From Symbiodinium natans (Eukaryota > Sar > Dinophyceae > Suessiales > Symbiodiniaceae), in the NCBI GenBank assembly GCA_905221605.1, contig CAJNDS010002258.1:12501-76500 (forward strand): a DNA stretch of 64,000 nucleotides. The letters are read 5' to 3'. A model generated the notes under the pieces. It was not told the origin of the DNA and searched no databases. It was given only the letters and a program-made list of their open reading frames with translations. The position numbers and the translations under genes are program-made. Within the stretch, counting starts at the first letter, position 1. The number at the start of each line of letters is the position of its first letter. This document shows, in pieces, positions 11,224-23,000 of this stretch.

Positions 11224-11510
11224 TTGCTCCGCCAAGCTACGTGTACCCACATTGGCGAGCAGTGCCCTTTGCCAGGAGAAGTTCTGCTGCCCTCCGAGCC
11301 CACAACCCTGCAGGGCTCTGATGGCTTGCGTTATGGGCCAGGGTCGGGGACTACCCCCTAAGCCCTAAACCCTAAACCCTAGACCCGAAACCCGAAACCC
11401 TAACCCCTAAACCCTCAACCCTAAACCCTAAACCCAGCCCCCTAGATCCTCCGCCAGCTCACGCCCAACCCTGAAGCACCAAACTTCGCCCTCCCAGGAG
11501 CCTTGCAAAC

Positions 11511-11561
11511 TCGCAAGGAGGCCCACTGGCGCTCGATCTCCACGTTCGTTGGCAGCGCCAC
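11511..11561 (-). CDS. Internal exon, unrecognised
   Basis: 51 bp after CTGAAAG with the GT donor CGA|GTTTGC, phase 0 at both ends. It reads VALPTNVEIERQWASLR. Third positions are GC-rich and the flanks are CCCTAAA-type intron. Confidence 0.6.
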
Positions 11562-11954
11562 CTTTCAGAGGTTTCGGGCTCACGGTTTTGGTTAACAGGG
11601 TTGAGGGTGGTGGAGGATATAAGCGCACACCTGAGCTCTCTGCTTAGGTGTCGAGGCTTCTCAGGTTAGGGCCCTAAACCCCGAATCTTGGGCTTCATTT
11701 CGGGAAGAAGCGATTCAAGGATCAAACCTGATCGAATTGAATTGGATGTTAAACTGTTGAACGGTGCTTGGGGCAGGTCGAGCATCAACGAACAGCACCT
11801 TCCATGCACAGTGTGTCTTGATGCTGGGATTGGTCACGTGCTGGGTCAGATTGCCACATCCTGTGAGTACAACTGCAACAAGCCAAAAGGATGAGGCTTG
11901 TGAAGGACGCATGGCAACCCGAAACCCTACATCGAAGTGAGTCTTTCAACATGC

Positions 11955-12114
11955 CTCGCTGAGGAAGGATTCGCCGATAAAGACCGAGATGACGCCATCT
12001 CCGGTGCGGGTCCTCAGCACACAGCGATCCCGAACACCCAAACCCATGAAGAGGAGGCCCTGGGATGCGAGGGATGCATGCACCTTCAAAGGTTTCGAGA
12101 TGCGGTCCCATGAG
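11955..12114 (-). CDS. Larger internal exon, beta-rich segment
   Basis: 160 bp after TTCGAG with the donor GAG|GCATG. It reads SWDRISKPLKVHASLASQGL, then LFMGLGVRDRCVLRTRTGDG, then VISVFIGESFLSE. The alternating polar/hydrophobic pattern suggests a beta-sheet domain. One frame runs cleanly across all 53 codons, which is long for this window. If the donor is not used, a TGA follows within two codons, so a terminal exon is possible. I do not recognise the family. Confidence 0.65.
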
Positions 12115-13379
12115 CTCGAATGAGGAATGCAGGAAGGCGGGGGTTAGAGTTTAGGGTTGCTGAGAGGGATGCACGTAACTCTCTTTAAGCCCTTTGAGCT
12201 TTAAACCCCGAGCCTCGGCTTTGGGGCTCCGGCGCCACCACAAAGCCAGGGAAGCTAACCGCCTTGACTTGACGGCGGGCGCGGGCTCGGTTTTAGCTTT
12301 AGGTCTCAGAGTCTCAGGGTTTGGTTTGTTTTGGGGGGAGTCCTCTGAAGCTTTCTTTTGTGGCCAAAGGGAACACCACTCCAGCAGCAGTAGCAAGCGG
12401 GGCTCATACGGCGTCCGAGCACCCAAAGCTCCAACCCAGCAAGGCTCGGGCAAGGCTCCGCCATCCGAATAAGAACCCCCCAGAAGAGGACTTTAATCTT
12501 CAGTATAACCTGCCACCTGTTTACATGAAACCATCCTGTGAAGAAATCTTAAATTGTATTGAGAATTGTCAATATAGGAGGGGGGGAAAACCCCTAAGTC
12601 ATACTGCTTCCTGCCCCAAAAGCAGAGAAAACATCCTCCATCCTCCACTTCCCACGCGGGCCTTGCGGAGCCAATCCGGGACCGGCCGGCCTAAACCCAG
12701 CCCGGGAATTCGGAGTTTGGCAAAGGGTGAGGGACTTGAGGAGTTTAAGGTTTGGGAGTTTGGAATTGAGGAGTTCGGGTTTCATGGAACTTGGATTTCG
12801 GCCCCATGGGCTTGGGATTTTGTGCTACTCTTTCAGCATGTCACGTCGGCAGTCCGGGAAAGGTCGCAAACTACATGCGCTACATGCGCTGCCTGGGAGC
12901 AGATCCATGTGCACCCACAAGCACAGCAAACCGCTGTTTTGGGGGGTTTGGGGTCTCCAGGCCCCTTAATTACAAGCGACTCCGACAACCAAATGCGGCC
13001 ATCCAGCACTCCAAGCGGGCTTAGGCCGCTTGAGGTTCTTGGCGCACGGAGCCCCCGAAAAACCGTGACTGCCGGATCTCCTGGCCTGGTCGCTCTCGCG
13101 TGGCGCCTGGCCCAAGGGCTTAGGCAGCTTTGGGGTTCAGGATCTTCAGGATCTTCAGGAGGTCGAGAATGGCCCCCTTTGGGGGTTTCCTTGCTCTCGG
13201 GTCGAGGGCTCTCCTCGGCATGCGCACGGCAGGTCTTCTAGAACTCATATTTGGGGCCTACTTTGGCAACCCCCAAGCCCCAGCCTTAGATCGCCCAATT
13301 ACCGACGGTCTTGGCTAGCCAGGAGTAGCTCGTACTGCAGGGGGAACGAAGGAGATTTGTCCAATGCCGAAGCAGCGGC
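12115..13379. other. Intron-like spacer with weak exon candidates
   Basis: Mostly degenerate repeat. Minus-strand islands near 13.06-13.10 kb (APRESDQARRSG) and 12.40-12.46 kb (PSLAGLELWVLGRRM) have possible AG and GC sites but no other support. A 306-codon plus-strand frame crossing 12.3-13.2 kb has the composition of translated intron and is not called. Confidence 0.35.
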
Positions 13380-13404
13380 CTTGCAGGGACAACACCACCA
13401 AGTC
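13380..13404 (-). CDS. Candidate micro-exon
   Basis: 25 bp after GCGGAG with the donor CAAG|GCC. It reads DLVVLSLQ in phase 0, as expected after the preceding exon at 13.9-14.0 kb. It is short, so support is limited. Confidence 0.4.
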
Positions 13405-13894
13405 CTCCGCCGGCCTCAGAGAAGCTTCGACCCTCTGAGCTGTCGGGTTTCAGGGTCTAGGTGTCAGGGTACACGGGTTGCAAACAGTGGCAATATGCTG
13501 TACTGCACTTTGCACAAGAAGGAAGTTTAAGCCTTCCAAGAGCTCCAAATGCTCCAGATCAACGAAAGAAGACAAAATATTCGCAGTGCATGGCGTGAAC
13601 ATTGGTGCACTTGCGCTTCCGAGGATCGTTCAACCAAACACTTTCTCCAGCCGTCGTTTTTTGGGGGCCAACCGAGGGATCCTAAACCGGAACAGAAAGG
13701 CAAACCATCAATGACCTAAATTAGTCCTAGGTCCCGCATCCCACTGAGGCCAAGAAGGTCTGAAGACCTCAATCTCCAGTCAAAACCACACAACGGTGCA
13801 TACCCCAAACCCCAACAACCCCAAAAACCTTCCCCCAGAACCGTCTGAACCTGAAAAACCCTGCAACCTTAAACCCTGAACGCCCTCATCTCAC

Positions 13895-14014
13895 CCTCAT
13901 CTCAGGCTCGGGCTCGGCCTCCACGCAGAAGTGCTCAGGTGGAGCCATGAGGGCCCCATTGGGATCCGGAGGGGCCCGGAACCGGAGTTTGAAGGGGAGA
14001 GGGTTTCGACGGGT
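13895..14014 (-). CDS. Exon, possibly last recognised of the MYND-TPR gene
   Basis: 120 bp after CTCAG with a strong GT donor (AGG|GTGAGA), phase 0 at both ends. It reads TRRNPLPFKLRFRAPPDPNG, then ALMAPPEHFCVEAEPEPEMR. It starts in the phase left by the exon at 14.64 kb. The acidic, Pro-rich end looks like a linker or tail. Confidence 0.6.
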
Positions 14015-17000
14015 CTGAGGGATGCGCAGGAGGGCTTCAAACGGGCGCTTCAGGGGTTCGAAAGCCCAGAAGGCTTCTGAGTTTAGGGTGCAGGCGCATT
14101 TGGGAGCGTGAATCCGGGCTCTGGGAGGTTCCAGGTTTCAAGGCGGAGGGGCTTCCGAGGTCGAAGGGTTTCAGGGCTTAGGATTCCTTGCGGCTTAGGG
14201 CTGAACTGAGTTTACCCTAATAAGGGGGCTAACAGGCTTGGAGTTCTGGGGTTTTTGGCAGCTTGAGATGCTGGAGATGCCGGAGAAGTCAGAGAGGCCC
14301 CCACAGGGTTTAGGGTTTAGGGAAGTATTCCCCCAAGTTTAGGCTTGGCGCACTCAACCCAATGACCTCAAGACCAAAGCACCCTCCAGCCTCCAACCCC
14401 ATACTGCCAAACGAGTCCAGATCTCGACCGAAATCCCGAGAACCTCAAAACCACCCCAAACAAGCCCGAACCCTCGCCACCATCTTGAACCTACAAACTT
14501 CCTGAGTGCCCTGCTGGAAGCGCCTTTCTAAACCCTTTCAACCACCGCCTCCGCCCGGTATGAGTCTTAATTTCTAACTGAGGAAGGGCCTACTGACCTA
14601 TGAAAGCACCAAAACAAAAGCAACAAGAAAACAAAGGGGCGCCTCGTGATGGAGCTTCGCCTCGGCTTCGGCCAGGAGCTCGGCCGCTCGCTTGGTCTGA
14701 GCTTTGTGCAGTGGGTGGCTTTAGAGGGCTTTCGGGCCATGTTCGGGTTGGATGGAAGAGCCCGGCTACCCTCGGACCCCACAATCCCTCCTAGAACAGG
14801 CACGCGACACGTCAACACGCGGGCACGGGGCGGGGCTGCGGCCGCAGCACGACTCGCGCCACGAAACGCACCCGGAACCCAAGCGAGAGCGCAGTTTCCC
14901 CCCAATCGGCTCCTCCGTATTTTGGTTTGAGGTTTCGGGTTTGTTTTTGGGGGAGGGCTTGGGTTTGGGGGGTTCAGTTTGGACTCGGGGGTTGAGGTGT
15001 AGGGTTCAGAGCGGCTACAGCAAGTTACGGGAACCAGGCTTCCCCCTTCCCCACTTCGCCTCGAGGTTCGCGAAGCCCAGGGTGCGCTGCCGCGCCCGCA
15101 CTGCTTGCCGCAGCATTTTCACCTCGGGGCGGGCCCTTTGTTACGACGTGAGTGTTGGTACAACGGCGTGTATGTGTGTGCACACGCACTAGGGCATTCA
15201 GAGCAGAGGCGTTGATGAATGCGGCTTGAGGCTCTTGAGTCTCGCTGCAATTTGCAGGAGGTGACATGTTCACGCCCATCGCTGATCGCGGCTGCTTTCC
15301 GCCAACTCCAACCATCTCCGCAAGTTCCATCTAGACCCTAAATTTAAACAGAAATCTTGAAATCCCGCACCCTAAGCCCTGAATCGGAACTACGCCAACA
15401 CGAGAATCCTGAGGCCCCCTACGGCCCTTTCGTGCTCACCGAGCAGCTGCAGCACCTTGCCAAGTTCGGGCTGGGCATCAAGGGGATGCAGGCCTATGGG
15501 CTCGACGCGTCGTACAGGGCCTGAGGACTTACAACAGGACCTGCAAAGTTGAGGGCCCCGCAGGTTCCTATGTAGCTGTGAGTCAAAACAGGGGTGCGTC
15601 GCGTCGCCTCCTCCTGGGTGTCCCCTGGTTTCATACGTATGTCGCGGGACTGCCGAACCCGAGGTCAAGCGTTTCTTGGAGTCTGGCCTCAGGTTTGCCA
15701 TTTGGGCCTGCGTTGAGTTTGCTACGACCCCCTGAAGCCTACCCTGCAGGGACCCAGCTCTCGGTTCATGATTCGTGGATGCGAAACCATGCTTACCAGG
15801 GCACAGATGCAGTCGCAATGTCTGCTTGGGAGGTGTCCGGCCCCTGGCAACAAGGAGTCTCGCTTGGTTCTGTTGCTCTAGGGCTCAGGCTGAAGATTCA
15901 GGGCTTGAAGCTTAGGGTTTACATGGGTATACGGAGGGTTTGGCGTGTGTGAAGAACCTCGTCAATGCTTCTGCCGGGTTTCTTCCTTCTGCCTCGTTTG
16001 GGTGAAGATGTTGTTTCGAGGGCTTGGTCTTCTCAGGTCAAAGCAGCAACTGATGCCGCAAAACCCCTATTCACAGCCAAAGTCAACCCAATCTTCTCCA
16101 GAGAGCCCTTAATGCGCTGATCGACTTAGTTACAAGAATCACCGGCACCTCGCCAGAGCAGCGGGAGTAGATCTCCCTCGCGGCCTGACGCTGGGGGTGG
16201 GCAGGGGGGGGGGGGTTGTTTCCACTAAGGCGCCCGAGCAGCTCTTAGGGTTTGGAGTTGGGGCTTTTTTGCTGCGGCCTAGGCATGAGAGCAAGCCCCG
16301 AATCCAAGCTCAGAACCCCTACTGCAGCCAAAGGATTCGAGGCGTTTAGTTCTTCGGCCTGCACGACATTTGGGGGGGAGCACCGGAAATCATCGGCTTT
16401 CAGGGTGCAGGGATCCTGGCTCATGTCGTCAAGTTGCTTCAACTGTCGAACAAAATGCACACTCGCTCCATACTCAAGGTGTTGCCACCTACTTAGTTAG
16501 GGTGTGAGGGCTACCAGTATAGCCTAAAGACGAAAACCACAACACCCTGAAACTTTGCCCAAACGCTGGCCCTAAACCGACCTCCAGGCTCTCGATGGCA
16601 GACTGGTATTGGTGGAGCTCCCGTAGGAGGACCTCGGCATCTTTTTTGGGTTTGAGGATGTTTGAGGTCTCAAGGCCGCAGGGTAGAGGCTTGGAGCTTA
16701 GGGAGTTTTCTGGGTCGAGAACACTATAGCACCCTCTGCGAGGACATGACAGAGTGCTGGCTCAGATCACGGCGCAGCTTCGCGAACAAGCAGAATCCGC
16801 AAACCCTACCCCGCCCCCTCCAAACCCCACATGTTGTGGGTTATAACTGTTATAACTCCCTACACATCTCATCCCCCCAAACTTAAAGCACTCGGGGCCC
16901 CAGTGAGCCCTGCACTCACCTTGATCCGCAAAAGTGCGTCCGAGGACCGAGCCGCCACATTCCAGTGAGCGTCGGCAATGGGCCTGAGGCTGCACCACGC

Positions 17001-20000
17001 AGAGACCGACCCCAAGACTGATCTCTTTTCTCGAGCCCTGAAAGCCCTATGAGGGCTTCGGGTTGGGCTACGGCCCTCGACCCTTCGAAAACTTCAGCTG
17101 CTGAACGCGAACCCCTGACACCCTCAACCCTAAACCCTCCACCGTGTGTGCCGCCCCGTAGCTTGTCCTCGCCGCAGCGCTGCCGAACCTGAAGCCTGGG
17201 CTCAAGGAAGATTTGAGAGGTTCTTTAGGGTGCATAGGTCCTATAATTAGAGGTTGAAACCTCAAACCCCCCATTGTGGGCTCCGGGAGGAGTAGGGGGC
17301 TTGAGAAGGCTAAGCTGTAGGGTTTGAGTTTAGGGCCTTTAGGTTTTATAGGCTTTAGTGCTGAGTGGTATAGACTTCACAAGGCGGACGAAAGAGTCCC
17401 GCTAAGCCACGTTTGCATGCTGGCTTCCAAGCTGAGATTGCGTCGAAACATCTACCAGGAAAAGAGCCTGGACCCTCCCTAAACCCGAATTAGACCCCGG
17501 ATCGAGGCCGCAAGTCACGCTCCTTTCAAAGGTTGCAGGTTCAGGATTTGAATTTGGGTCTTGGGGATGCAAGCAACACGAAACCCTCTCTCAATCTTGT
17601 TCGCCCCTGAGGGTTGAACCACCGGAATGTCCCACCCAAACCCTGAATGCTCGCATCGAGAAGACGGTGTAGGCTGCAAGCCCTCAACCCTGGCAACCCT
17701 AATCAACGAAAAGGCTAAGGCTGAAGCATCATCATTGCGTGGTGAAGCGCCTGGCAGGCTGGTGGCTGGTTCAATCGCGTTAGGCCTAATTTGGGGTTCA
17801 GGGTGACAGCCATGAAGACACAAGGGTCCATTGTCGCAGGAACTACCGAGTCTAGGGTTTGAGCTGAACCCGCTTGAAGCCTCAACCCTCAACTCCGGAG
17901 CCCCAAGCCTCAATCCGAAACCCTCAGCCGTCAGCCCTTCTGATCGCTAAGCCCCCAGCCCTCCAAAGCCAAACAAAAACCTCAACCAGCTACCAGACCC
18001 CTGACGAGTTTCAAGGTGCGTGAGACAGGGGTCGAAATAATCACTTCTAGTATCCCCTCATAGTCCCTAAAACAATTTATTGATAAGAGCCCCCCAAAAC
18101 CCTATTCTAACCCTAAACCCTAAGCCCTAAACCCCCAGATTTTGGGGGCTGGGCGCCTCCTCGAACTGACCACGGCCTGAGATGGGCGCGAGGGATGGTT
18201 TCAAGTAGGGCTTTTGCTTGGTAGCCCCGCAACCATACACTACTAAGGGTACCCTTTAAAAGGGGTTGGTTACTTTACAAGGGAACCTTGAACCCAAAAA
18301 GGGGGCTGCCAGGTTTATGGGGGGTTTCTGAAAGGCTTTGGAAAGAGAGGTTTCTTCAAGGCTCTTAGGACTTGTATGGATTTGTTGAAGTTTTTGTGGG
18401 CTTTGAATTTTTTGAGCCTGTGTTGTGAGATTTGTAGGGAGGGCTTGGGTGTTTTTTGGGGGCTTTATAGGGTTTTAAGGGGGTTGGGCGGTTTGGGGGT
18501 GTTTGAAGATTTTGGTATTCAGGGTTTTATGGCTCTAAGACTTTAAACTAGGCGATTTTAGGTTTTTGGGAGGGTCAAAGAGTGCTTTTTGAGGATATTG
18601 GGGACTCGAGGTTTTCTACCGGCTTCTTGGGGTCTGGAGATTACAGTTCATTGTAGGGTTCAGGAAACCAGGAACCCCCTCAAAATCCTCAACCTCAACA
18701 TTCCAGGGCGTGCGCGGGCGAGCAGGGCCGTGTGGAAGCCGTATGCATCACCCACTGGGGGAGAGCCCTGCTTGTAGCTTCATGGGTAATCACAAGTGGA
18801 GTTCTAGGTAAGGTAACTATGATGATAACCTGGCTACTACCCTAGTCAGGAAACTTAATCATCTTACTGGTAACTTCTCATGAACCTTCAAGTCAGGCTG
18901 GATCGTTTGGGGGCTTGAGGGGTTGAAGGGGTCTAGGGCTTAGGTTCGGGGGGGGGGGGGGGGGGGGGGTTAGGTGGAAACGGAAGATGCCTAACTTCTT
19001 TGGTCCTCAAGCCCAAACTCAAAAAACCCAAAAAGCCCGAGCCTTCAATCCCTGAAGCCCGTAAAGCCCATGAAGCACCGAACCCTTCCCTCCTCGCCGT
19101 GTGCCAGCCGTGCCATGGCGATGTAGGCCCGACTGTAGTCTGCTGCCCGCTCCTGGCGTTGAAGGTTTGGGGGCAACTGGTCTCCCAAAACCCGAAACCC
19201 TGCGCGGTTTTCAGGTTCAGGGCTTGAGGGCTTAGGCTTGCCGAGCGCAACCTCTCCTCTCAACCTCCGCAACCCCAAAACCCGCGGCGTCCAAGACGTG
19301 GGCCAGAATTCAGCGAACTGACTGAGCTGACCATGTTTCCGGAGCTGACACTCCCCGACGATCCTGCTGCCCGAAGAGGGCAAACAGCTCCGCGGTGCAC
19401 AGCAGCAGCGTTGCAGCAGAGGAGGGGTGGAAGATCGGCAGATTGCCTGGGCAGTTGGGTACCCAAAGGCCTCTGCGCAGTTTTTGGGGCCAGGGTTAGA
19501 CCGGTCCCCTTAAAGAAGTAAACCCCTGAAATTCCCAAAGCCTTATAAGCCGCAGGGTCTATAGGGTTTAGGCACGATGCAGCTCATGGTCATGACGGAC
19601 ATGAATGGACGGAAGTAAACGAAGAGCATGCCTGCACGTAAGCCTGAGATCGCACTCCGAGTCTCTAACGAAGAAAGCGCTGGTTCAAAGCCCCCCGCCA
19701 TCTGCCCCAGTCAGGTTGTCGACCAGTTTGGACAGGAAGTCAAGGTACTTCAAGCCTTTGCCCAAGGCTTTCATAGTGGTCGTCATACTCGTTGTCGCGT
19801 CGTCGCAATAGCGGTAGAAGCAGCAGTAGCAATGAAACAGAAGTAGAAGAAGAACTGCGTAGTCACATAATCGTGACGGGCGCACGACAGCCCAGCTCGA
19901 GAGGGTACGGTGGGCATTGGACACTTTGAGCTGCCGGGGGAGCTGATTGGAGTCTATACCCTGGCATAAATGCGTCATTGGGGCGCCACCTCATACTAGT

Positions 20001-23000
20001 GAAACGATTCAGCTGTCCAAAACTCTGCGCACACCCTTCCAATCGGCCTGCTGAAGCTCTTGACTCTCAGCCCTGTACCCATCACCGTTAACTAAGAAAC
20101 AAACTGTTCTTCACTGCATGCTGCCCCAAGAAGCCTGCGGCGTGGTCGCCGGCCACGTGTGTGGCCCGGGCAAGGAGCAGCAACTGCCCGATCAACGCGG
20201 GGCATAAGGGGGAGTTGGGGGCGACGGGGGAGGCGGGGGGGTTCAGAATTTCGGGGTTTGAGAATGTTGGTGATTCGGGAGTTCACAGTTGTGCTAAGAT
20301 ATTCGGTGAATTTCACATTTAAGGCTCGCGGCGCCAGTTGCGCCTTCCAGCACTATACGCCCTCCCGAACCCAACCATCCGGTCGACAACAGCTCCAAAA
20401 AAACGAACAGACAACCAGAAACCGTTGCCACCAGAACTGGTTTATGGACATTAATTGGCTTGGAAAGACATGTAAGAAACTGCTGGAACAGTTAAGCAAT
20501 CCCATTTGCTGCCTCCACGAGTTGATTGAGGTCCACGTCAGGCTCCCCAGCGGTTTTCCGACGCGTTTCGGAGGCACCCATCTCAAGGAGATGGTTGGAT
20601 GGTTCAGGGTTTGGCCTGGGGTGTGCGGTTCCGTCAGACACATAAGGCTCGGGTTAGATAAGCTAGGGTTTTGGGGGGCCTGGCTTTTCGTTGGTGGTGC
20701 TGCCTGACAGCTCTCAACCCTTGAAATCCTAGACCCTTGCACCCTCGTCCGCAAAACCTACACCCGTTTCTGGGATGGAGGACTTCGGACCGCAAACCCT
20801 AAACCCTAAAGCGTATCCGAAAACCCTCAACCCTAAACCGAAGGGGAGAGGAGGGGAGCCCAAGTCCAAACCACTGTAGAACCGTGTAGACCCGATAAAC
20901 CCTTGTAGGGGACATCGTCCCCTGCAGCCCCCTGCAACCCTGCACTCCCAAACCATTCTCAAAGTCTTCCGCGACCTTTTCTTGCTGCCGATTTATGGGA
21001 GGGTTCAGCGCCACTGGCCTGGTACGCCTGCATCGCCGAGTCCAGCACTTCCTGGGCAGAGCCGGGCCGGATCTAGAGTTGAAGATATCGCCACAGTGAC
21101 AGTTTAAGCAGTGACCGGGTGGCCGGGCAGGTGACGAACATGAGGGCTGTTTGGGGTTGCCAGTTTTAGTTAGAATTTAGCAAGTTTTGCCAGCTTAGTT
21201 TGCCCTCGCTCCCCAGTGCCTCCTTCCCTTGTTGGGGTCCCCCTTTTGGGCCGAGCTGAGACACTGTTGAACCGCCCTTTCCTTGGGTCAAGCCACCATG
21301 TAGCGCCGATCCCGTGACGCCGCCACGGCTGCCGCACGCAGCTGCTCCCGCTTCTCCCTGGCAAGGACTTGAAACAACTTGGTCCAGCTTGGGGTTTAGG
21401 GCGCGTGCCTTAAGGCTGCATTTAGGGGGAGCTTCTAGCGTTAGCTGCCTAAGGGAAAGGGGCTTCGGGTGTGGTCAATTTAATAAGGTGTGTTGTGGTT
21501 CTGGGACTTGAGGGGCCCCAGACTCCGGTTCGGAGTCTGGGGGTCGTCGGGTGTGCGTGCTTGTTGAAGCGAACTGCCAAGTACCAGGAAAAGACAACCC
21601 CAAACCCCAAGCCCTAAACCCTACTAAGCCCAGGGATCCAGCCGGAGCCTTCCTAGCCTGAGGACTTGAACCGAAATCCCTTCGACCCCAGCCGATGGAC
21701 GAGAAACGCAGGGATGCCTTCAAACCTGCACCTCCAAAAGCCCCACCCACCTTTTACCCACATCGGCTTTGGGCTTTGGGCTTCAAAGCTTGGGGCTTCA
21801 AGGGCTTCTATAGGGTGGCAGGGAATCAAGAGTTTTTTGGACTTAGGACTTGAGGGTTGAGGGCTTCAAGAGCTTCAAGATTTTCGGGCTCAACCCCAAA
21901 CGAAGACACGGAAACATGAGAAACCAGCAAGCCAAAGAAAAGCCTGAGAGCCCGGCTCAGCCCCCTTGATGGCGTGCTCTTTGCCTGCGTTGTCAAGCTT
22001 ACTCCAGCGTGCTTCCTCAGCCGCTCCCAATCCCCAGCCCTATTCCGTCTTCAGTCCCACAACTTGACCGTTGATGACGAATGCACGACGAGCCGGGAAG
22101 TGCGAAATGAGAACTTAACTTCGAACAGCCGCAACCGCGCGTTTGTGGAGCCAAGAGGAGATTGGTTCAAAATTAGGTCCCCGTTTTCTGGGAGATTTTC
22201 CTAGAAGAAAGTCTACAATGCAACCGCAGGTGTAAATGCGAAATTCAAGCAGCAGATGCAACTACAGCGAGCGAAGTTGAACATGCAGGCCTGTCCTGGT
22301 CCCTACAACTTCGAACCCATCAGAGACTTCCTGGCCTTTGAATGACCAAAAGAACCCCAAGTTTAGTGACCTTTTGCTTGGTTCGCCAATCATGCGGCCA
22401 ATATCTTCCCGCCGTTCTGCAAATAGACTAGAAAAGCCAATGCCACCCAAAACGAATGAAACCTTAAAACGAATGAAACCTTTCGAACCTCAACTTGATG
22501 GTTGAGCCCAGGGCGGCTTTTATGGGTTAGCGTTTGGGGCTTTGAGGGCTTGTAGGGCCCTGGGCTCGATATAGGCTTCAGAGCCTGCCAGGACAATCTC
22601 CCGCTTGTGCGGAGGCGTCTCCTTCTCAGGGGATGCCGTTGAGCCGTTAGGCTTGGTGCTTAGGACTCCGTAAGCCCTACAATTCCCTATACCCAGGGAT
22701 CCCTCATATGAACGGGCTATATCAGAGGATGCAACAGTGCCGCCACATCCCCACCAACCATAGATATCGTGGAACTTGAGACGCGGTCCTGCCGGAGACC
22801 GTTTGCTCTCGACCAAGCTCTTACATCGACATGAAGCGGGAAGCTAAGAACCGTCTACGCCCTCACAACAAACCCCTCCTGAAACCCCTCCTGAAACCCA
22901 CATGTCTATATTGGGTTGAGCTCACCCATGGATACTCTCAATCCCGCAGAATTAACGCAAACACATCCGGCTTGCCTTGGGCTCCGCGGGGACGACAGCC

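Noticed and set aside
15055-15152. Plus-strand exon ending in a perfect GTGAGT at 15149
   Set aside because: The plus frame is rich in Pro/His/Leu as expected for antisense of a charged helix; the minus exon is in phase with four neighbours.
15400-15520. Plus-strand exon reading PYGPFVLTEQLQHLAKFGLG
   Set aside because: Attractive composition, but the minus-strand exon has acceptor, GT donor, matching phase on both sides and TPR motif.
16134-16184. Resemblance of AREIYSRCSGEVPVI to the ATG8 family RIPVI motif
   Set aside because: The similarity is short, and the exon fits the phase and TPR pattern of its neighbours when ended at the earlier GC donor (16154), which removes the VPVI part.
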